Positions 34,818 to 45,731 of a DNA stretch of 64,000 nt are shown in pieces; position 1 is the first letter of the stretch, and each line of letters begins with the position of its first letter. A program made the position numbers and the translations under genes. The notes under the pieces were generated by a model. It ran no database searches. It was not told the origin of the DNA and saw only the letters and a list, made by a program, of their open reading frames with translations. The DNA comes from Sedimenticola thiotaurini. GTDB lineage: Bacteria; Pseudomonadota; Gammaproteobacteria; Chromatiales; Chromatiaceae. The DNA lies in NCBI GenBank assembly GCA_007713595.1, contig VMRY01000040.1:1-64000 (forward strand), in the 5' to 3' direction.

Positions 34818-36233
34818 TTAGCGCGAATTACGCAGACGTGGGTCAAATGCATCGCGCACCACATCAGAAAAAAGATTGGCGGACAGCACCAGAACAAACA
34901 TGAAGATCATGGAAGCCAGCAGCGACCACCAGACAACCGGCTCGCGCGCCATCTCCATGCGGGCACTGTTGATCATATTACCCCAGCTGTTCATGGTAGG
35001 GTCGACACCGATATTGACATAGGAGAGAACCGCCTCGGCCAGGACCAGGCCAGAAAAATCGAGTACTACCGTGATCAATACGATATGCAGCACATTCGGT
35101 AAAATATGCCGCACAATGATTGTGAAGTGACCAACACCGAAAGCGACAGCGGCCTGCACATAATCCGCTTCCCGCAGTTTCATCGCCTCACCCCGCAGCA
35201 GACGACAGAGACCCGTCCAGCTGGTGACACCAAGAATAATGCAGAGAAACAGCAGGCGCAGATCGGCCCGCTCGACCAGACTGTTAAATTCATCGGGATG
35301 GTTGCTCATGTAGATCTGCAGCATAAGTATGGCCGCAGCGATCAACAACACCCCGGGGATCGAATTGAGTGTGGTATAGGTGTACTGAATCAGATCATCC
35401 ACCCAGCCCCGAAAGTAGCCCGCCATGATGCCAAGCAGAATGGCCGCAGGCAGCATCACGAGGGTAGTCAGCGTCCCGATCAAAAGTCCGGTTCGAATAC
35501 TTTTGAGTGCCTGATAAAAGACGTCCTCACCGACCTTATCCGTGCCCAGTATGTGATAACTCGAAGAGAGCTCTATTGCCCAGAAGAGCGTCAAGATCAA
35601 GAGACAGAGTGTGATCAGCACGACACGCCAGGGGACAGCCGTATTACCCGTTAATAACAATTTTGCCGCATCGCCAAACGAACCTCTCCAGCGTGCCGCC
35701 AGCAAGGCGATCAATATATTGGTGATCACAACACTTACCAGAAAACCCTTCAGTACACCGATTGCACTCAAGCGCAGAATGTCTTTTGACCACTCCAGTT
35801 CAGGGTTCTCCAAGTGGGCCCCACCAAATGCAAGCCGCGGATAATCACGCACCACTTCGCCACTGGGCAACTCGATGTTCTCCTTGGCATAGAGATGGGT
35901 TGCCAAGGGTGCGGAATAGGTCTTCTCCTGCCGCTCCCTGAGTGGCGTCACAAGCTGATCAAACAGACTGATCACCTCAGCTGACTGTGTCTGTTGACCA
36001 GCCTGATCCTTGCCTGGAAGCAGCGGATAGAAATGCACCGAATCCAATAGGCCAACAATGACATAAAAACTGAGTATAACCAGGGTACTGACACCGACAC
36101 GACTGCGAACGACCAATCGCCAGGGCCCACGCAAGTGCTCTTTTCCAGCCGCATAGACACCAAAAAAGATGGAAAAAAGAACCAGTATGAAGACCAATGC
36201 ATCGGTCCAGAGTATGACCAGCTCACCAATCAT
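34818..36233 (-). CDS. yejE: peptide ABC transporter permease (YejE-like) with long N-terminal extension
   Basis: C-terminal permease core 'GEAMKLREADYVQAAVAFGVGHFTIIVRHILPNVLHIVLI'; 471 aa. Confidence 0.85.
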   Translation of the reverse strand: MIGELVILWTDALVFILVLFSIFFGVYAAGKEHLRGPWRLVVRSRVGVSTLVILSFYVIVGLLDSVHFYPLLPGKDQAGQQTQSAEVISLFDQLVTPLRERQEKTYSAPLATHLYAKENIELPSGEVVRDYPRLAFGGAHLENPELEWSKDILRLSAIGVLKGFLVSVVITNILIALLAARWRGSFGDAAKLLLTGNTAVPWRVVLITLCLLILTLFWAIELSSSYHILGTDKVGEDVFYQALKSIRTGLLIGTLTTLVMLPAAILLGIMAGYFRGWVDDLIQYTYTTLNSIPGVLLIAAAILMLQIYMSNHPDEFNSLVERADLRLLFLCIILGVTSWTGLCRLLRGEAMKLREADYVQAAVAFGVGHFTIIVRHILPNVLHIVLITVVLDFSGLVLAEAVLSYVNIGVDPTMNSWGNMINSARMEMAREPVVWWSLLASMIFMFVLVLSANLFSDVVRDAFDPRLRNSR

Positions 36234-37207
36234 GAGAGTCGCACCCGGGGATCGACGAGTGTGTAGGAGATATCTGTTAACAACAGACCGATGATATAGA
36301 GCACGGAACCGAGAAACACCATGGCACGAACGATGGCAAAATCCTGTCGACTGATGGCATCAATGGTATAACTGCCAAGACCGGGAATACCGAAAAATGA
36401 TTCCGTTATCAGGCTACCCATAAAGAGCAGGGGCAAAACCACCACCACACCGGTCAGGATCGGAATCATGGCATTTTTTAGCACATGCCTGAACAGCACC
36501 ACGACTTCCGAGAGCCCCTTGGCCCGCGCGGTGCGCACATAATCACGATTGATCTCTTCAAGAAACAGAGTGCGATACCAGCGCGTGCCAGAACCTATGC
36601 CACCAATGACACCAATTATTACGGGCAAAATTAAAAATTTGATTGCACTGAGGCCGGTATCATAACCAGAGATGGGGACCAGATGCAGCAGCTTGCTCAC
36701 CAGATATTGTCCACCGATGATATAGAACAGTCCGGAGATGGACATCATCACCACGCACAACACCACGCTCCAGATATCAATGTAGGTTGCCCGAAAAAAG
36801 GCAATCAACAGGGCGTAGGTGATATTCACCAGCAGCCCGACCAACAATACCGGTATGGCTATCGCCAGACTGGGCCACATGCGCTGGGAGATGTCATAAC
36901 CGATATCCCGATCGCTGTCTGAAGAGCCGAAATCAAATTGAAAAAGCTTCAGCGATTTCTGAAAAAAGATCGTATCCGTCAGCTGTTCAATCCCCTGGCT
37001 GGATTGATTAAACAGCAGCGGTTTGTCATAACCACGCTCGGCTTTCCAGTTTTCGATCGCCTCAGGTGTTACCCGCTTCATACCAAGGTTCATACGCGCC
37101 ATATCATCAGGCGAGTTAACGACAAAAAACAGTACAAAGGTAAGGATATTGACACCCAGCAGGATAGGAATCGCATAAAGTGCTCGTCGAATGATATAGG
37201 CAATCAC
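36230..37207 (-). CDS. yejB: peptide ABC transporter permease (YejB-like)
   Basis: 'MIAYIIRRALYAIPILLGVNILTFVLFF', 'INRDYVRTARAKGLSEVVVLFRHVLKNAMIPILT'. Confidence 0.88.
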   Translation of the reverse strand: MIAYIIRRALYAIPILLGVNILTFVLFFVVNSPDDMARMNLGMKRVTPEAIENWKAERGYDKPLLFNQSSQGIEQLTDTIFFQKSLKLFQFDFGSSDSDRDIGYDISQRMWPSLAIAIPVLLVGLLVNITYALLIAFFRATYIDIWSVVLCVVMMSISGLFYIIGGQYLVSKLLHLVPISGYDTGLSAIKFLILPVIIGVIGGIGSGTRWYRTLFLEEINRDYVRTARAKGLSEVVVLFRHVLKNAMIPILTGVVVVLPLLFMGSLITESFFGIPGLGSYTIDAISRQDFAIVRAMVFLGSVLYIIGLLLTDISYTLVDPRVRLS

Positions 37208-39423
37208 CGCGCTGCACTCCTCTCATGCCGACGATAGACCATCACCGCAGGGATGACAGTAACCACAATGAGTACAAACAGAACAATCAGCGGCCAGACA
37301 ATCGGTGGATTCCAGATTTGCTGGCGCTGGTTTCTCAGTTCTGGCTCAATACGCTTGTATTTAAGTGTATTGTTGGCCATCAGATTGGGTTTTACATTAC
37401 CATACCAGGAGTGGTAGAGAGAAAATCCCTTGGGATAGAAACCCCATATCCATGGCGCGTCATGACGAAGAATATCCACCATCTTGTCTATAATCCGCTG
37501 CCTTTCCGGACTATTATCCATGTTCTTCATCTGATCAAACATTCTGTTGAATTCTGCATTATCGTAATTGACCGCATTCTCCCCTGCATGCGCCACCTTG
37601 CCATTAGGACCATACAGTAGAAACAGAAAATTCTCAGGATCAGGATAATCGGCATTCCAACCAAACATAAACAGCTGCCCTGTCCCCTTTCTCAACTTCT
37701 CCTGAAAACGGTTGTAGTCTGTTGCCCTTATCACCAGCTGAATACCCAACTGCTTGAACTGCTTACGCATCCAATTGAGCTGCGCCTTGCTATCAGGTCC
37801 GGCCGAGGCTGATTCATAGTTCAACACCAGAGGTTTACCGGTTTTGGCACTCTTGCCATTGGGATAGCCTGCTTTAACCATCAGGGCACGCGCTTCATCA
37901 AGTGATTTGCGTTTAGGCTTGCCATTTTCAATATCAAATACAACCGGATTCACACCATCCAGTCCAGCCCGACTCCCAAAGATACCGATAGGCAAGGGGC
38001 CTTGTGCCACCACACCCCGACCGTTCCTGAATATGGATATGAACTCTTCAAAGTTAACGGCGATTGAAATGGCTTGCCGCAGATAGCGGTTCTCTTCCGA
38101 GTCACCACCAATGACCGGATCCGCCATATTGAATCCAAGATAGAATATCGATGTCTCAACAGCAGTTGCCAGCTTGATGTCCCGCGCCACCATCTCATCA
38201 GTAAGGCTGGCCTCACCGCCAGCTCCAAACTTGACTGCCTGATCGAAGCTGTCGGAGCTGACACCCGAGGTATCATAATAACCCTGGAGAAATTTGTTCC
38301 AGCGGGGAATGACCTCTTTCTCGAGACTGTAGATCGCCTTGTCAATTAAGGGAAGAGGCTTTCCCGCATCTGCCAGCATACCAAGGGCTACGTCATCTGC
38401 CTCACCCTCCTGCGGATACTGTTCACCACGAAAATTAGGATTGCGGCTCAGCACCATGCGCAGATTGGGATTATTCTCTGTGAGCATGAACGGGCCGCTA
38501 CCAATGGGATACCAGTTGAGGCTGATATTGCGCTTCTCAAGACCCGGCTGGCTGTAAAAAAGATCCGCTTCCCAGGGCATTGGTGCAAAAAAGGTCATCG
38601 CCAACCAGTAGACAAATTGCGGGTATTTTCCACGCAAGCGGATTTTGAAACGGTAGCGATCGAGCTTGGTGACCCCCTCCATCTGAAACTTCCGCAGATC
38701 AAGAAAACCATCGCTACCACCCCGATCTTCAGAATTGGTCGACGAGGCAGATGCCAACGTCTTGCTGAACTCTGAAAAGCCGACAATATATTCCGACATA
38801 ATACTGGCAATCGGGGAATGCAGCTTTGGATTGGCGAGGCGCTTTATCTGATAGATATAATCATCCGAAGTGACCTCTCTTGAACCGGCCTCTGAAAAAT
38901 CAGCCAGTGTATTGAGCTTTGCAATCGTCTCAGGTGTCAATTGATGATAAAGAAAACCACCCTCTTCGCGCGTTGCCAGTGCCGGGTGAGGTTGATAGCG
39001 ACTACCCGGCTTAAGAACAATCTCATATTCGCTGAAGGCGATCTGGTCTGTTGAGACGTCATCGGGTAATGAGTTTCCGGCCTGATCAAGAAAATGCGGC
39101 TTCGGCACCTCCGTGGCCGCCAAGGGGACCAGTTCATAGGGGCGTTTTAAGAAATGGTACTGCAGTGGCGGTTCATAAATCTGTGCAATAAAGGCATATT
39201 CATTGGCGGCATAGGATCTTGCCGGATCCAGATGCTTGGGTCTTTCGTCAAACGAACTGTAGAGTGTATTCGACTTGGATTCACTGGACGGATAGGGCGC
39301 ATTCCAGGCCCTCTCGCCACAGCCATTTAACAACAACAGCAAAATCAGCCAGACAGCCCACCAACCCAGACCGATCCTGCTGTGCTGAATTTGATTGTCA
39401 CTCTGTTGCCAGTGATAGCACAT
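37204..39423 (-). CDS. yejA: extracellular solute-binding protein of the peptide ABC transporter (YejA-like) with C-terminal TM helix
   Basis: Lipobox LLLNGCGE; SBP family 5 features (ERPKHLDPARSYAANEYAFIAQIYEPP); hydrophobic C-terminal segment VWPLIVLFVLIVVTVIPAVMVYRRHER. Confidence 0.82.
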   Translation of the reverse strand: MCYHWQQSDNQIQHSRIGLGWWAVWLILLLLLNGCGERAWNAPYPSSESKSNTLYSSFDERPKHLDPARSYAANEYAFIAQIYEPPLQYHFLKRPYELVPLAATEVPKPHFLDQAGNSLPDDVSTDQIAFSEYEIVLKPGSRYQPHPALATREEGGFLYHQLTPETIAKLNTLADFSEAGSREVTSDDYIYQIKRLANPKLHSPIASIMSEYIVGFSEFSKTLASASSTNSEDRGGSDGFLDLRKFQMEGVTKLDRYRFKIRLRGKYPQFVYWLAMTFFAPMPWEADLFYSQPGLEKRNISLNWYPIGSGPFMLTENNPNLRMVLSRNPNFRGEQYPQEGEADDVALGMLADAGKPLPLIDKAIYSLEKEVIPRWNKFLQGYYDTSGVSSDSFDQAVKFGAGGEASLTDEMVARDIKLATAVETSIFYLGFNMADPVIGGDSEENRYLRQAISIAVNFEEFISIFRNGRGVVAQGPLPIGIFGSRAGLDGVNPVVFDIENGKPKRKSLDEARALMVKAGYPNGKSAKTGKPLVLNYESASAGPDSKAQLNWMRKQFKQLGIQLVIRATDYNRFQEKLRKGTGQLFMFGWNADYPDPENFLFLLYGPNGKVAHAGENAVNYDNAEFNRMFDQMKNMDNSPERQRIIDKMVDILRHDAPWIWGFYPKGFSLYHSWYGNVKPNLMANNTLKYKRIEPELRNQRQQIWNPPIVWPLIVLFVLIVVTVIPAVMVYRRHERSAAR

Positions 39424-39635
39424 TCTTTTTATTAATTACCCGAGGAGTTGGGTTATAGCCAGTCCCGAAAACATCTGATTACTGAGCCTGAATAAAGCAG
39501 CATATATTAGAACAGACCAACAAAAAACCGTTGGGTTCTTTTCCAGTCGACTCTTTTCCGGTAACTTAGGGCATGGTTCACAGTCACACCGGGTGGCCAA
39601 CCTTTTTCAATCATTCGATCTCTCAAGGATTTTAA

Positions 39636-40412
39636 ATGGGTTTTCTACAAGACAAGCGTATTCTTATTGTCGGCGTCGCCAGCAATCGTTCAATTGCCTG
39701 GGGTACCGCTCAGGCCATGCATCGCGAAGGAGCTCAACTCGCGTTTACCGCCCAGGGCGACAAGTTACTCGAACGGGTAAAGAAGATGGCCGCGGAGCTA
39801 GATTCAGACATTGTCTTACCACTCGATGTCACCTCTGACGAAGAGATTGATAACGTATTTGCTGAGCTGGCCAAGCAGTGGGACGGTCTGGATGGCATTG
39901 TTCATTCGGTAGGCTTTGCCCCCCGCGATCAGCTTGAGGGGAGCTATGTGGATTCTGTTACAAGAGAGGGATTCAGTATCGCCCACGATATCAGCTCCTA
40001 CAGCTTCGCCGCCCTGGCGAAGGCTGGCCGCCCCATGATGCAGGGACGAAATGGATCACTGATCACCATGAGCTATCTTGGCGCCGTTCGAACCATACCC
40101 AATTACAATGTCATGGGCGTGGCTAAAGCCAGCCTGGAGGCGAGCGTTCGTTACATGGCCGACTCACTCGGTCCAGAGGGAACACGGGTCAATGCTATCT
40201 CTGCCGGCCCGATCAGAACACTGGCTGCCTCCGGCATCAGTGGGTTCAAGAGCATGCTCTCTGAGGCTGAAAAGAAAAATCCCTTACGGCGCAATGTGAC
40301 CATCGATGAGGTCGGCAATGCCGCCGCCTTCCTCTGCTCTGATCTCGCATCTGGAATTACCGGTGACATCCTCTATGTTGATTCTGGCTACCATATTGTC
40401 GGCATGGCCTAA
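39636..40412 (+). CDS. fabI: enoyl-[acyl-carrier-protein] reductase (NADH)
   Basis: '[39 protein letters not shown]', '[44 protein letters not shown]'. Confidence 0.97.
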   Translation: MGFLQDKRILIVGVASNRSIAWGTAQAMHREGAQLAFTAQGDKLLERVKKMAAELDSDIVLPLDVTSDEEIDNVFAELAKQWDGLDGIVHSVGFAPRDQLEGSYVDSVTREGFSIAHDISSYSFAALAKAGRPMMQGRNGSLITMSYLGAVRTIPNYNVMGVAKASLEASVRYMADSLGPEGTRVNAISAGPIRTLAASGISGFKSMLSEAEKKNPLRRNVTIDEVGNAAAFLCSDLASGITGDILYVDSGYHIVGMA

Positions 40413-40430
40413 GCGGCGCTAATCGAAAAT

Positions 40431-40473
40431 AAAAAAAGCCGCGCATCGAAAGTATCGATACGCGGCTTTTTTG
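40431..40473. terminator. bidirectional terminator between convergent fabI and ppiD
   Basis: GCCGCGcATCGA-aagta-TCGATaCGCGGC flanked by A-tract and T-tract. Confidence 0.9.
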
Positions 40474-40489
40474 TTTAACCGATTACCGC

Positions 40490-42406
40490 TTAACGTTCAG
40501 CTTCAGCAGTAATGGTCACCTCTGCTGAGGCACGCAGATTCCCCTGCAGGTGCTGGAAATAGCTCTTACCACGCGACCGCTGCAGAGCATCATTCAGGGC
40601 AGCTTCACCACCCAGTTCATTGGCCTGTTCCATTGTCCCATCCGTAACACTATGCAGCGCCAGAAGGGCCAGATCACCATTCGACAGGGCCAACTGGCCA
40701 TAGAGTGGCTTACCTGATTCAGGACGTCCCATAGCGAACAGCTGTTTTACCAGTTCAGGTGATAATGTCTGTTCATCTCGGCTGATCTGTTTAGGTGGTT
40801 GAACCGTCACACCAAGCTCCGTCGCAACTTTAGTCAGCGTGTCACCCTTATTAAGTCTTGAGACCAGCTCAGCGCCCTGTTTATTTGCCAACTCAATGGC
40901 CTGTTGAATCCGCAGCTGATCCTTAATCAGATCGGCAACCTGATCCAGCGATTTAATTGCCGCCTCTTCATGATCAACAACACGTAACACCAGAATATGT
41001 TCAGCATTCAGTTCAATCGCTTCGCTGTTGTGACCAGATACCATAACATCTTCACTAAATGCGGCATTCACCACTTTCGGTGCGGCCAAGATACCTTCCC
41101 CACCTTCGCGGTTTATCCAGTCACTCTCTTTGATCTGCATTCCAAGTGCATCAGCCGCAGGCTGCAGACTATCAGACTCCTCATAGGCAAGATTACCGAG
41201 TCGTTCTGCATACTCATAGTAAAGCCTTTCCGCCTCACTCTTAAGATAAGCCTGTTCAACCTCTGCTCTTGCTTCTTCAAATGATTTTCCAGAAGGTTCC
41301 CGAATCTCAGTTAACTTAATGATATGGAAACCAAAAGGTGTACGAACCAGATCACTGACTTCGCCGACAGCCAGTGCAAACACCGCATCGTCAAATGCCT
41401 GCTCCATCACTCCGGCTTCAAAGAAACCCAGATCACCACCCTCTTCAGCAGAGCCGGGATCTTTTGACAACTCCTTTGCTAAGGCAGGGAAATCTTCACC
41501 CTGTTTAACACGCTCCAATACAGCCGTTGCTTCAGCCTCAGCCTTCTTAACTGCTGATTCATCAGCCCCCTCTTCAACGGGAATCAGAATATGGCTTGCG
41601 CGGCGCTCTTCAGCCGTACGGTATTGGCTCTGATGTTGGTTGTAGTAGGCCTGTAAAGCCTCATCGTCAGATTTAAGCGTCTTTGCAATGCTTGCCACAT
41701 CAAGATCAAGATATTGGATTTTTACCCGCTCAGGCGCCATATATTCGTTCTGATGGGCTGCATAGTATGTCGCGACAGCTTCATCCGACACCTCGACACG
41801 TGCCAAGAAGGTAGCGGCGGGAACCGTCAGATATTCGAACTCCCGTTTCTGCAGTCTCAGACGCACCAGACTGTCCAGTTCGGACTGCGTGGTAAATTCA
41901 GAGCCTGTAACAGCTTTGGAGAGCTGCTCACTCACCAAGCCCACTCTGATCTCTTCCAAAAAGCCAGTTGGGGTCAGACCTTGCAGCCGAACACCCCGCT
42001 CGAAGGCATCCTGACTGAATCGTCCACCAACCTGAAAGCCCGGCAATGAGGCGATCACCTGTTTGACATGATCATCGCCTACTCGCAGTCCCAGGTCTGC
42101 AGATTTCTGCACGAGCAGACGATTTCGAATCATTATCTGAAGCACTTCCTGCCTCAGCTTGGCCTCATCAATCATCTCTGGACGATAGTTTTCGCCCAGA
42201 CGCTGCCTGAGGTTTTGACGAAAATCTCTATATCCGTTCTCGAAATCCCGTTGGCTGATATCATCACCGTTGACGACCGCCGCAACGGATTCTGAACCAC
42301 CGCCGAGATAGGAGTTAATTCCGAAGAGTGCAAATGGCACACTGATGAGAACGACAATGAACCATGCGACCACTCCCTGGGCGCGTTCCCTGATGGACTG
42401 AAGCAT
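40490..42406 (-). CDS. ppiD: SurA N-terminal domain / PpiD-like periplasmic peptidyl-prolyl isomerase
   Basis: 'MLQSIRERAQGVVAWFIVVLISVPFALFGINSYL', parvulin domain 'RRASHILIPVEEGADESA...GSAEEGGDLGFFEAGVMEQAFDDAVFAL'. Confidence 0.93.
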   Translation of the reverse strand: MLQSIRERAQGVVAWFIVVLISVPFALFGINSYLGGGSESVAAVVNGDDISQRDFENGYRDFRQNLRQRLGENYRPEMIDEAKLRQEVLQIMIRNRLLVQKSADLGLRVGDDHVKQVIASLPGFQVGGRFSQDAFERGVRLQGLTPTGFLEEIRVGLVSEQLSKAVTGSEFTTQSELDSLVRLRLQKREFEYLTVPAATFLARVEVSDEAVATYYAAHQNEYMAPERVKIQYLDLDVASIAKTLKSDDEALQAYYNQHQSQYRTAEERRASHILIPVEEGADESAVKKAEAEATAVLERVKQGEDFPALAKELSKDPGSAEEGGDLGFFEAGVMEQAFDDAVFALAVGEVSDLVRTPFGFHIIKLTEIREPSGKSFEEARAEVEQAYLKSEAERLYYEYAERLGNLAYEESDSLQPAADALGMQIKESDWINREGGEGILAAPKVVNAAFSEDVMVSGHNSEAIELNAEHILVLRVVDHEEAAIKSLDQVADLIKDQLRIQQAIELANKQGAELVSRLNKGDTLTKVATELGVTVQPPKQISRDEQTLSPELVKQLFAMGRPESGKPLYGQLALSNGDLALLALHSVTDGTMEQANELGGEAALNDALQRSRGKSYFQHLQGNLRASAEVTITAEAER

Positions 42407-42482
42407 GACGTACCTGAATCCGATGTCTGGAAAGTATTAAAGAAAACGGGGTATCCATGGATACCCCGCGTCTTCTCACCTT

Positions 42483-42559
42483 TGGCGGAGCGGACGGGAC
42501 TCGAACCCGCGACCCCCGGCGTGACAGGCCGGTATTCTAACCAACTGAACTACCGCTCC
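42483..42559 (-). tRNA. tRNA-Asp (GTC)
   Basis: Reverse complement GGAGCGGTAGTTCAGTTGGTTAGAATACCGGCCTGTCACGCCGGGGGTCGCGGGTTCGAGTCCCGTCCGCTCCGCCA; cloverleaf with encoded CCA. Confidence 0.97.
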
Positions 42560-42564
42560 GAATT

Positions 42565-42640
42565 TGGTGGGTGCTGAGGGGATCGAACCCCCGACCCTCG
42601 CCTTGTAAGGGCGATGCTCTCCCAGCTGAGCTAAGCACCC
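42565..42640 (-). tRNA. tRNA-Val (TAC)
   Basis: Reverse complement GGGTGCTTAGCTCAGCTGGGAGAGCATCGCCCTTACAAGGCGAGGGTCGGGGGTTCGATCCCCTCAGCACCCACCA. Confidence 0.97.
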
Positions 42641-42652
42641 GATGAAGGCGCG

Positions 42653-42925
42653 CTAGTTTACGGCATCCTTTAATGCTTTACCAGCCTTGAATGCAGGATT
42701 TTTTGAAGCCTTAATTTCAATGGTTGCGCCGGTCTGTGGATTCCGACCAGTACGTGCTGCACGCTCACGTACGGAGAAGGAACCGAACCCGATGACTGAC
42801 ACTTGATCCCCACTTTTCAGCGCTTCTGTAATGGCCGCAATCATGCCATCAAGTGCGCGTCCCGCAGCTGCTTTTGAAATATCAGCAGAATCTGCCATCG
42901 CATCGATCAGTTCCGTCTTATTCAT
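42653..42925 (-). CDS. hupB: DNA-binding protein HU-beta
   Basis: '[66 protein letters not shown]'. Confidence 0.97.
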   Translation of the reverse strand: MNKTELIDAMADSADISKAAAGRALDGMIAAITEALKSGDQVSVIGFGSFSVRERAARTGRNPQTGATIEIKASKNPAFKAGKALKDAVN

Positions 42926-43277
42926 TAATCGTCTCCCCTAGTGGTTATATAAAAAACGCTATTTGTAGCGTTGGGTAAAAATTTGTTTATCTGCTACCGC
43001 TGTCGGTGTGCGAAACGGGGTCAATTTATACCAGTGGCGTAGAAGAAGTGTCAAGCTAACTGGCCAGCAAAAGCCTAATTTTATGCGGTTTTCAGGGCAT
43101 TTTTTAACTTAAGCAAGACTAATTATCAACAACAGTTGAGGCAACCACTGCGATAGTGTTGCCAACCTGTTGTTTCTTTTCACTATCATAAAAAAACCGG
43201 ACCGTCTCCTCTCACTGCCGCAGGCAGTTTGCCATCTACTGCACTGCGGCGATCACTCTATCTCACAACAAATGTGA

Positions 43278-45731
43278 TCAGTGTCTTGTCAGTCCACCAC
43301 CTTTTTTGGCACCCTTCTTTGCGGTTCTCGGCTTAGGCTTTTCAACTTCTGCAACATCAGTGGATGATTGCATCGGTGTTGGCATATGAACCAGTGCAAT
43401 CTCTAACGCCTGTTCGACCCAGCGTACCGGGCGGATATCCAGATTCTGCTTAATGTTCTTTGGTATCTCAACCAGATCACGTTCATTTTCTTCTGGAATA
43501 ATCACGATCTTAATGCCACCACGGTGTGCGGCCAACAACTTCTCTTTCAGACCGCCTATGGGCAGAACCTCACCCCTAAGCGTAATCTCACCAGTCATTG
43601 CGACATCAGCCCTTACCGGTATGTCAGTTAGTGCTGAAACGAGGCAGGTGCACATACCCACACCGGCACTGGGACCATCTTTCGGCGTTGCCCCTTCCGG
43701 CACATGGACATGCACATCCAGTTTTTGATAGAAATCACTCTCTATTCCAAACGCTTCTGAGCGGCTTCTGACAACCGTCATAGCTGCTTGAATAGACTCT
43801 TGCATGACATCGCCCAACTGCCCGGTATGGGTCAATCTACCCTTGCCAGGTACCAGTGCTGTTTCAATTTTCAACAGCTCTCCACCCACTTCTGTCCAGG
43901 CAAGACCTGTTACTTGACCTACCTGATCATAATCTTCCACTTCGCCGTAGCGGAACCGTTTAACACCCAGATATTTATCCAGGGTTGCAGGTGTAATAGT
44001 GATCTTTTTGCCCGATTTGGTCAGCACGATATCTTTGACTACTTTTCGGCAAATCTTGGAGATTTCACGCTCCAGGTTGCGCACGCCAGCTTCACGACTG
44101 TAGTAGCGAATAATGTCACGTATTACATCTTCTTTAATCACGATCTCAGAAGCTTTAAGACCATTATTCTCAATCTGTTTCGGTACCAGATACCGCATGG
44201 CAATATTGACCTTCTCATCTTCCGTATAACCGGAAAGACGAATCACCTCCATTCGATCAAGCAGGGCAGCCGGGACATTCAGCGTGTTAGCCGTTGCCAC
44301 AAACATCACTTCTGACAGATCAAAATCGACCTCCAGGTAGTGATCACCAAAAGTATGATTCTGCTCTGGGTCCAGCACCTCGAGAAGTGCCGAAGCAGGG
44401 TCACCCCTAAAATCCATCGCCATCTTGTCGATTTCATCTAACAGAAACAGCGGATTCCGGGTGCCGATCTTGGAAAGATTCTGAATGATCTTGCCGGGTA
44501 ACGCGCCAATATAGGTTCGACGATGACCACGAATCTCCGCCTCATCACGCACACCGCCCAAGGCCATACGAATAAATTTACGATTGGTGGCTCTGGCGAT
44601 CGACTGTCCGACTGACGTCTTACCCACACCGGGGGGACCCACCAGACAGAGAATGGGCCCTTTCAGCTTACGCACCCGCTGCTGAACTGCCAGATACTCA
44701 ATAATTCGCTCTTTGACTTTTTCCAGACCGTAGTGATCCTTCTCAAGCACATCCTCAGCCACTTTCAGATCGTTACGAATCTTACTGCGCTTTTTCCAGG
44801 GGACATTGACCAAAGTATCAATATAGTTGCGAACAACGGCGGCCTCTGCGGACATAGGCGACATCAGTTTCAACTTGTTCAATTCGGCCTGCGCCTTGCT
44901 TTTCGCCTCTTTCGGCATGCCGGCGGATTCAATGCGGTTTTCGAGATCTTCTATCTCGTTCGGCGCATCTTCCATCTCACCCAACTCTTTCTGGATGGCC
45001 TTCATCTGCTCATTGAGATAGTACTCGCGCTGATTTTTTTCCATCTGACGCTTAACCCGACCACGGATCCGCTTCTCCATCTGCAGCAGGTCGTTCTCAG
45101 CCTCCATGAGGCTCATCAGGTGCTCCAGGCGATCACCAATATTGGCCATCTCCAGCACGCCCTGTTTCTCATCCAGTTTCAGCGACATATGAGCCGCCAT
45201 GGTGTCGGCAAGTCGGCTGGGCGCATCAATACTGGACAACGAGGTCAATACCTCAGGCGGGATCTTCTTATTCAGTTTCACATACTGATCGAACAGCGCT
45301 ATTGCAGAGCGCATAAGGACTTCCATCTCCTTATCATCTTCCGGCATTACGTCCTGAATGGCCATGTATTGAGCCGTGAAATAGCCTTCTGTTTCGGCAA
45401 AATCGGTCAGTTTTGAGCGGGAACCGCCTTCAACCAAGACCTTCACCGTGCCATCAGGCAGTTTAAGTAGCTGTAGTATATTGGCCAGCGTGCCGACACT
45501 GTGCATGTCACCCACACCAGGATCATCTGTTTCCGCACTCTTTTGTGCGACCAGCAGAATCTGTTTCTCTTCCTTCATTGCCGCATCAAGTGCTTTAATC
45601 GACTTTTCCCGGCCGACAAACAACGGTATGACCATATGGGGATAGACCACCACATCCCGCAAGGGAAGCACTGGAACCTGTGCAGCTCTGTTTTCGATCT
45701 GCAAATTACTTATAACTTCCTGACCCATCAA
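43278..45731 (-). CDS. lon: endopeptidase La (Lon protease)
   Basis: Walker A 'GPPGVGKTSVGQSIA', catalytic 'PKDGPSAGVGMCT'. Confidence 0.98.
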   Translation of the reverse strand: MMGQEVISNLQIENRAAQVPVLPLRDVVVYPHMVIPLFVGREKSIKALDAAMKEEKQILLVAQKSAETDDPGVGDMHSVGTLANILQLLKLPDGTVKVLVEGGSRSKLTDFAETEGYFTAQYMAIQDVMPEDDKEMEVLMRSAIALFDQYVKLNKKIPPEVLTSLSSIDAPSRLADTMAAHMSLKLDEKQGVLEMANIGDRLEHLMSLMEAENDLLQMEKRIRGRVKRQMEKNQREYYLNEQMKAIQKELGEMEDAPNEIEDLENRIESAGMPKEAKSKAQAELNKLKLMSPMSAEAAVVRNYIDTLVNVPWKKRSKIRNDLKVAEDVLEKDHYGLEKVKERIIEYLAVQQRVRKLKGPILCLVGPPGVGKTSVGQSIARATNRKFIRMALGGVRDEAEIRGHRRTYIGALPGKIIQNLSKIGTRNPLFLLDEIDKMAMDFRGDPASALLEVLDPEQNHTFGDHYLEVDFDLSEVMFVATANTLNVPAALLDRMEVIRLSGYTEDEKVNIAMRYLVPKQIENNGLKASEIVIKEDVIRDIIRYYSREAGVRNLEREISKICRKVVKDIVLTKSGKKITITPATLDKYLGVKRFRYGEVEDYDQVGQVTGLAWTEVGGELLKIETALVPGKGRLTHTGQLGDVMQESIQAAMTVVRSRSEAFGIESDFYQKLDVHVHVPEGATPKDGPSAGVGMCTCLVSALTDIPVRADVAMTGEITLRGEVLPIGGLKEKLLAAHRGGIKIVIIPEENERDLVEIPKNIKQNLDIRPVRWVEQALEIALVHMPTPMQSSTDVAEVEKPKPRTAKKGAKKGGGLTRH

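Noticed and set aside
43214-43228. ACTGCC-gca-GGCAGT hairpin downstream of lon
   Set aside because: Short stem with no T-tract directly after it on either strand; the T-run lies well beyond it, so a terminator call is not supported.
44733-45416. 227 aa + strand ORF opposite lon
   Set aside because: Antisense to a confidently identified lon gene; composition looks like a shadow ORF.
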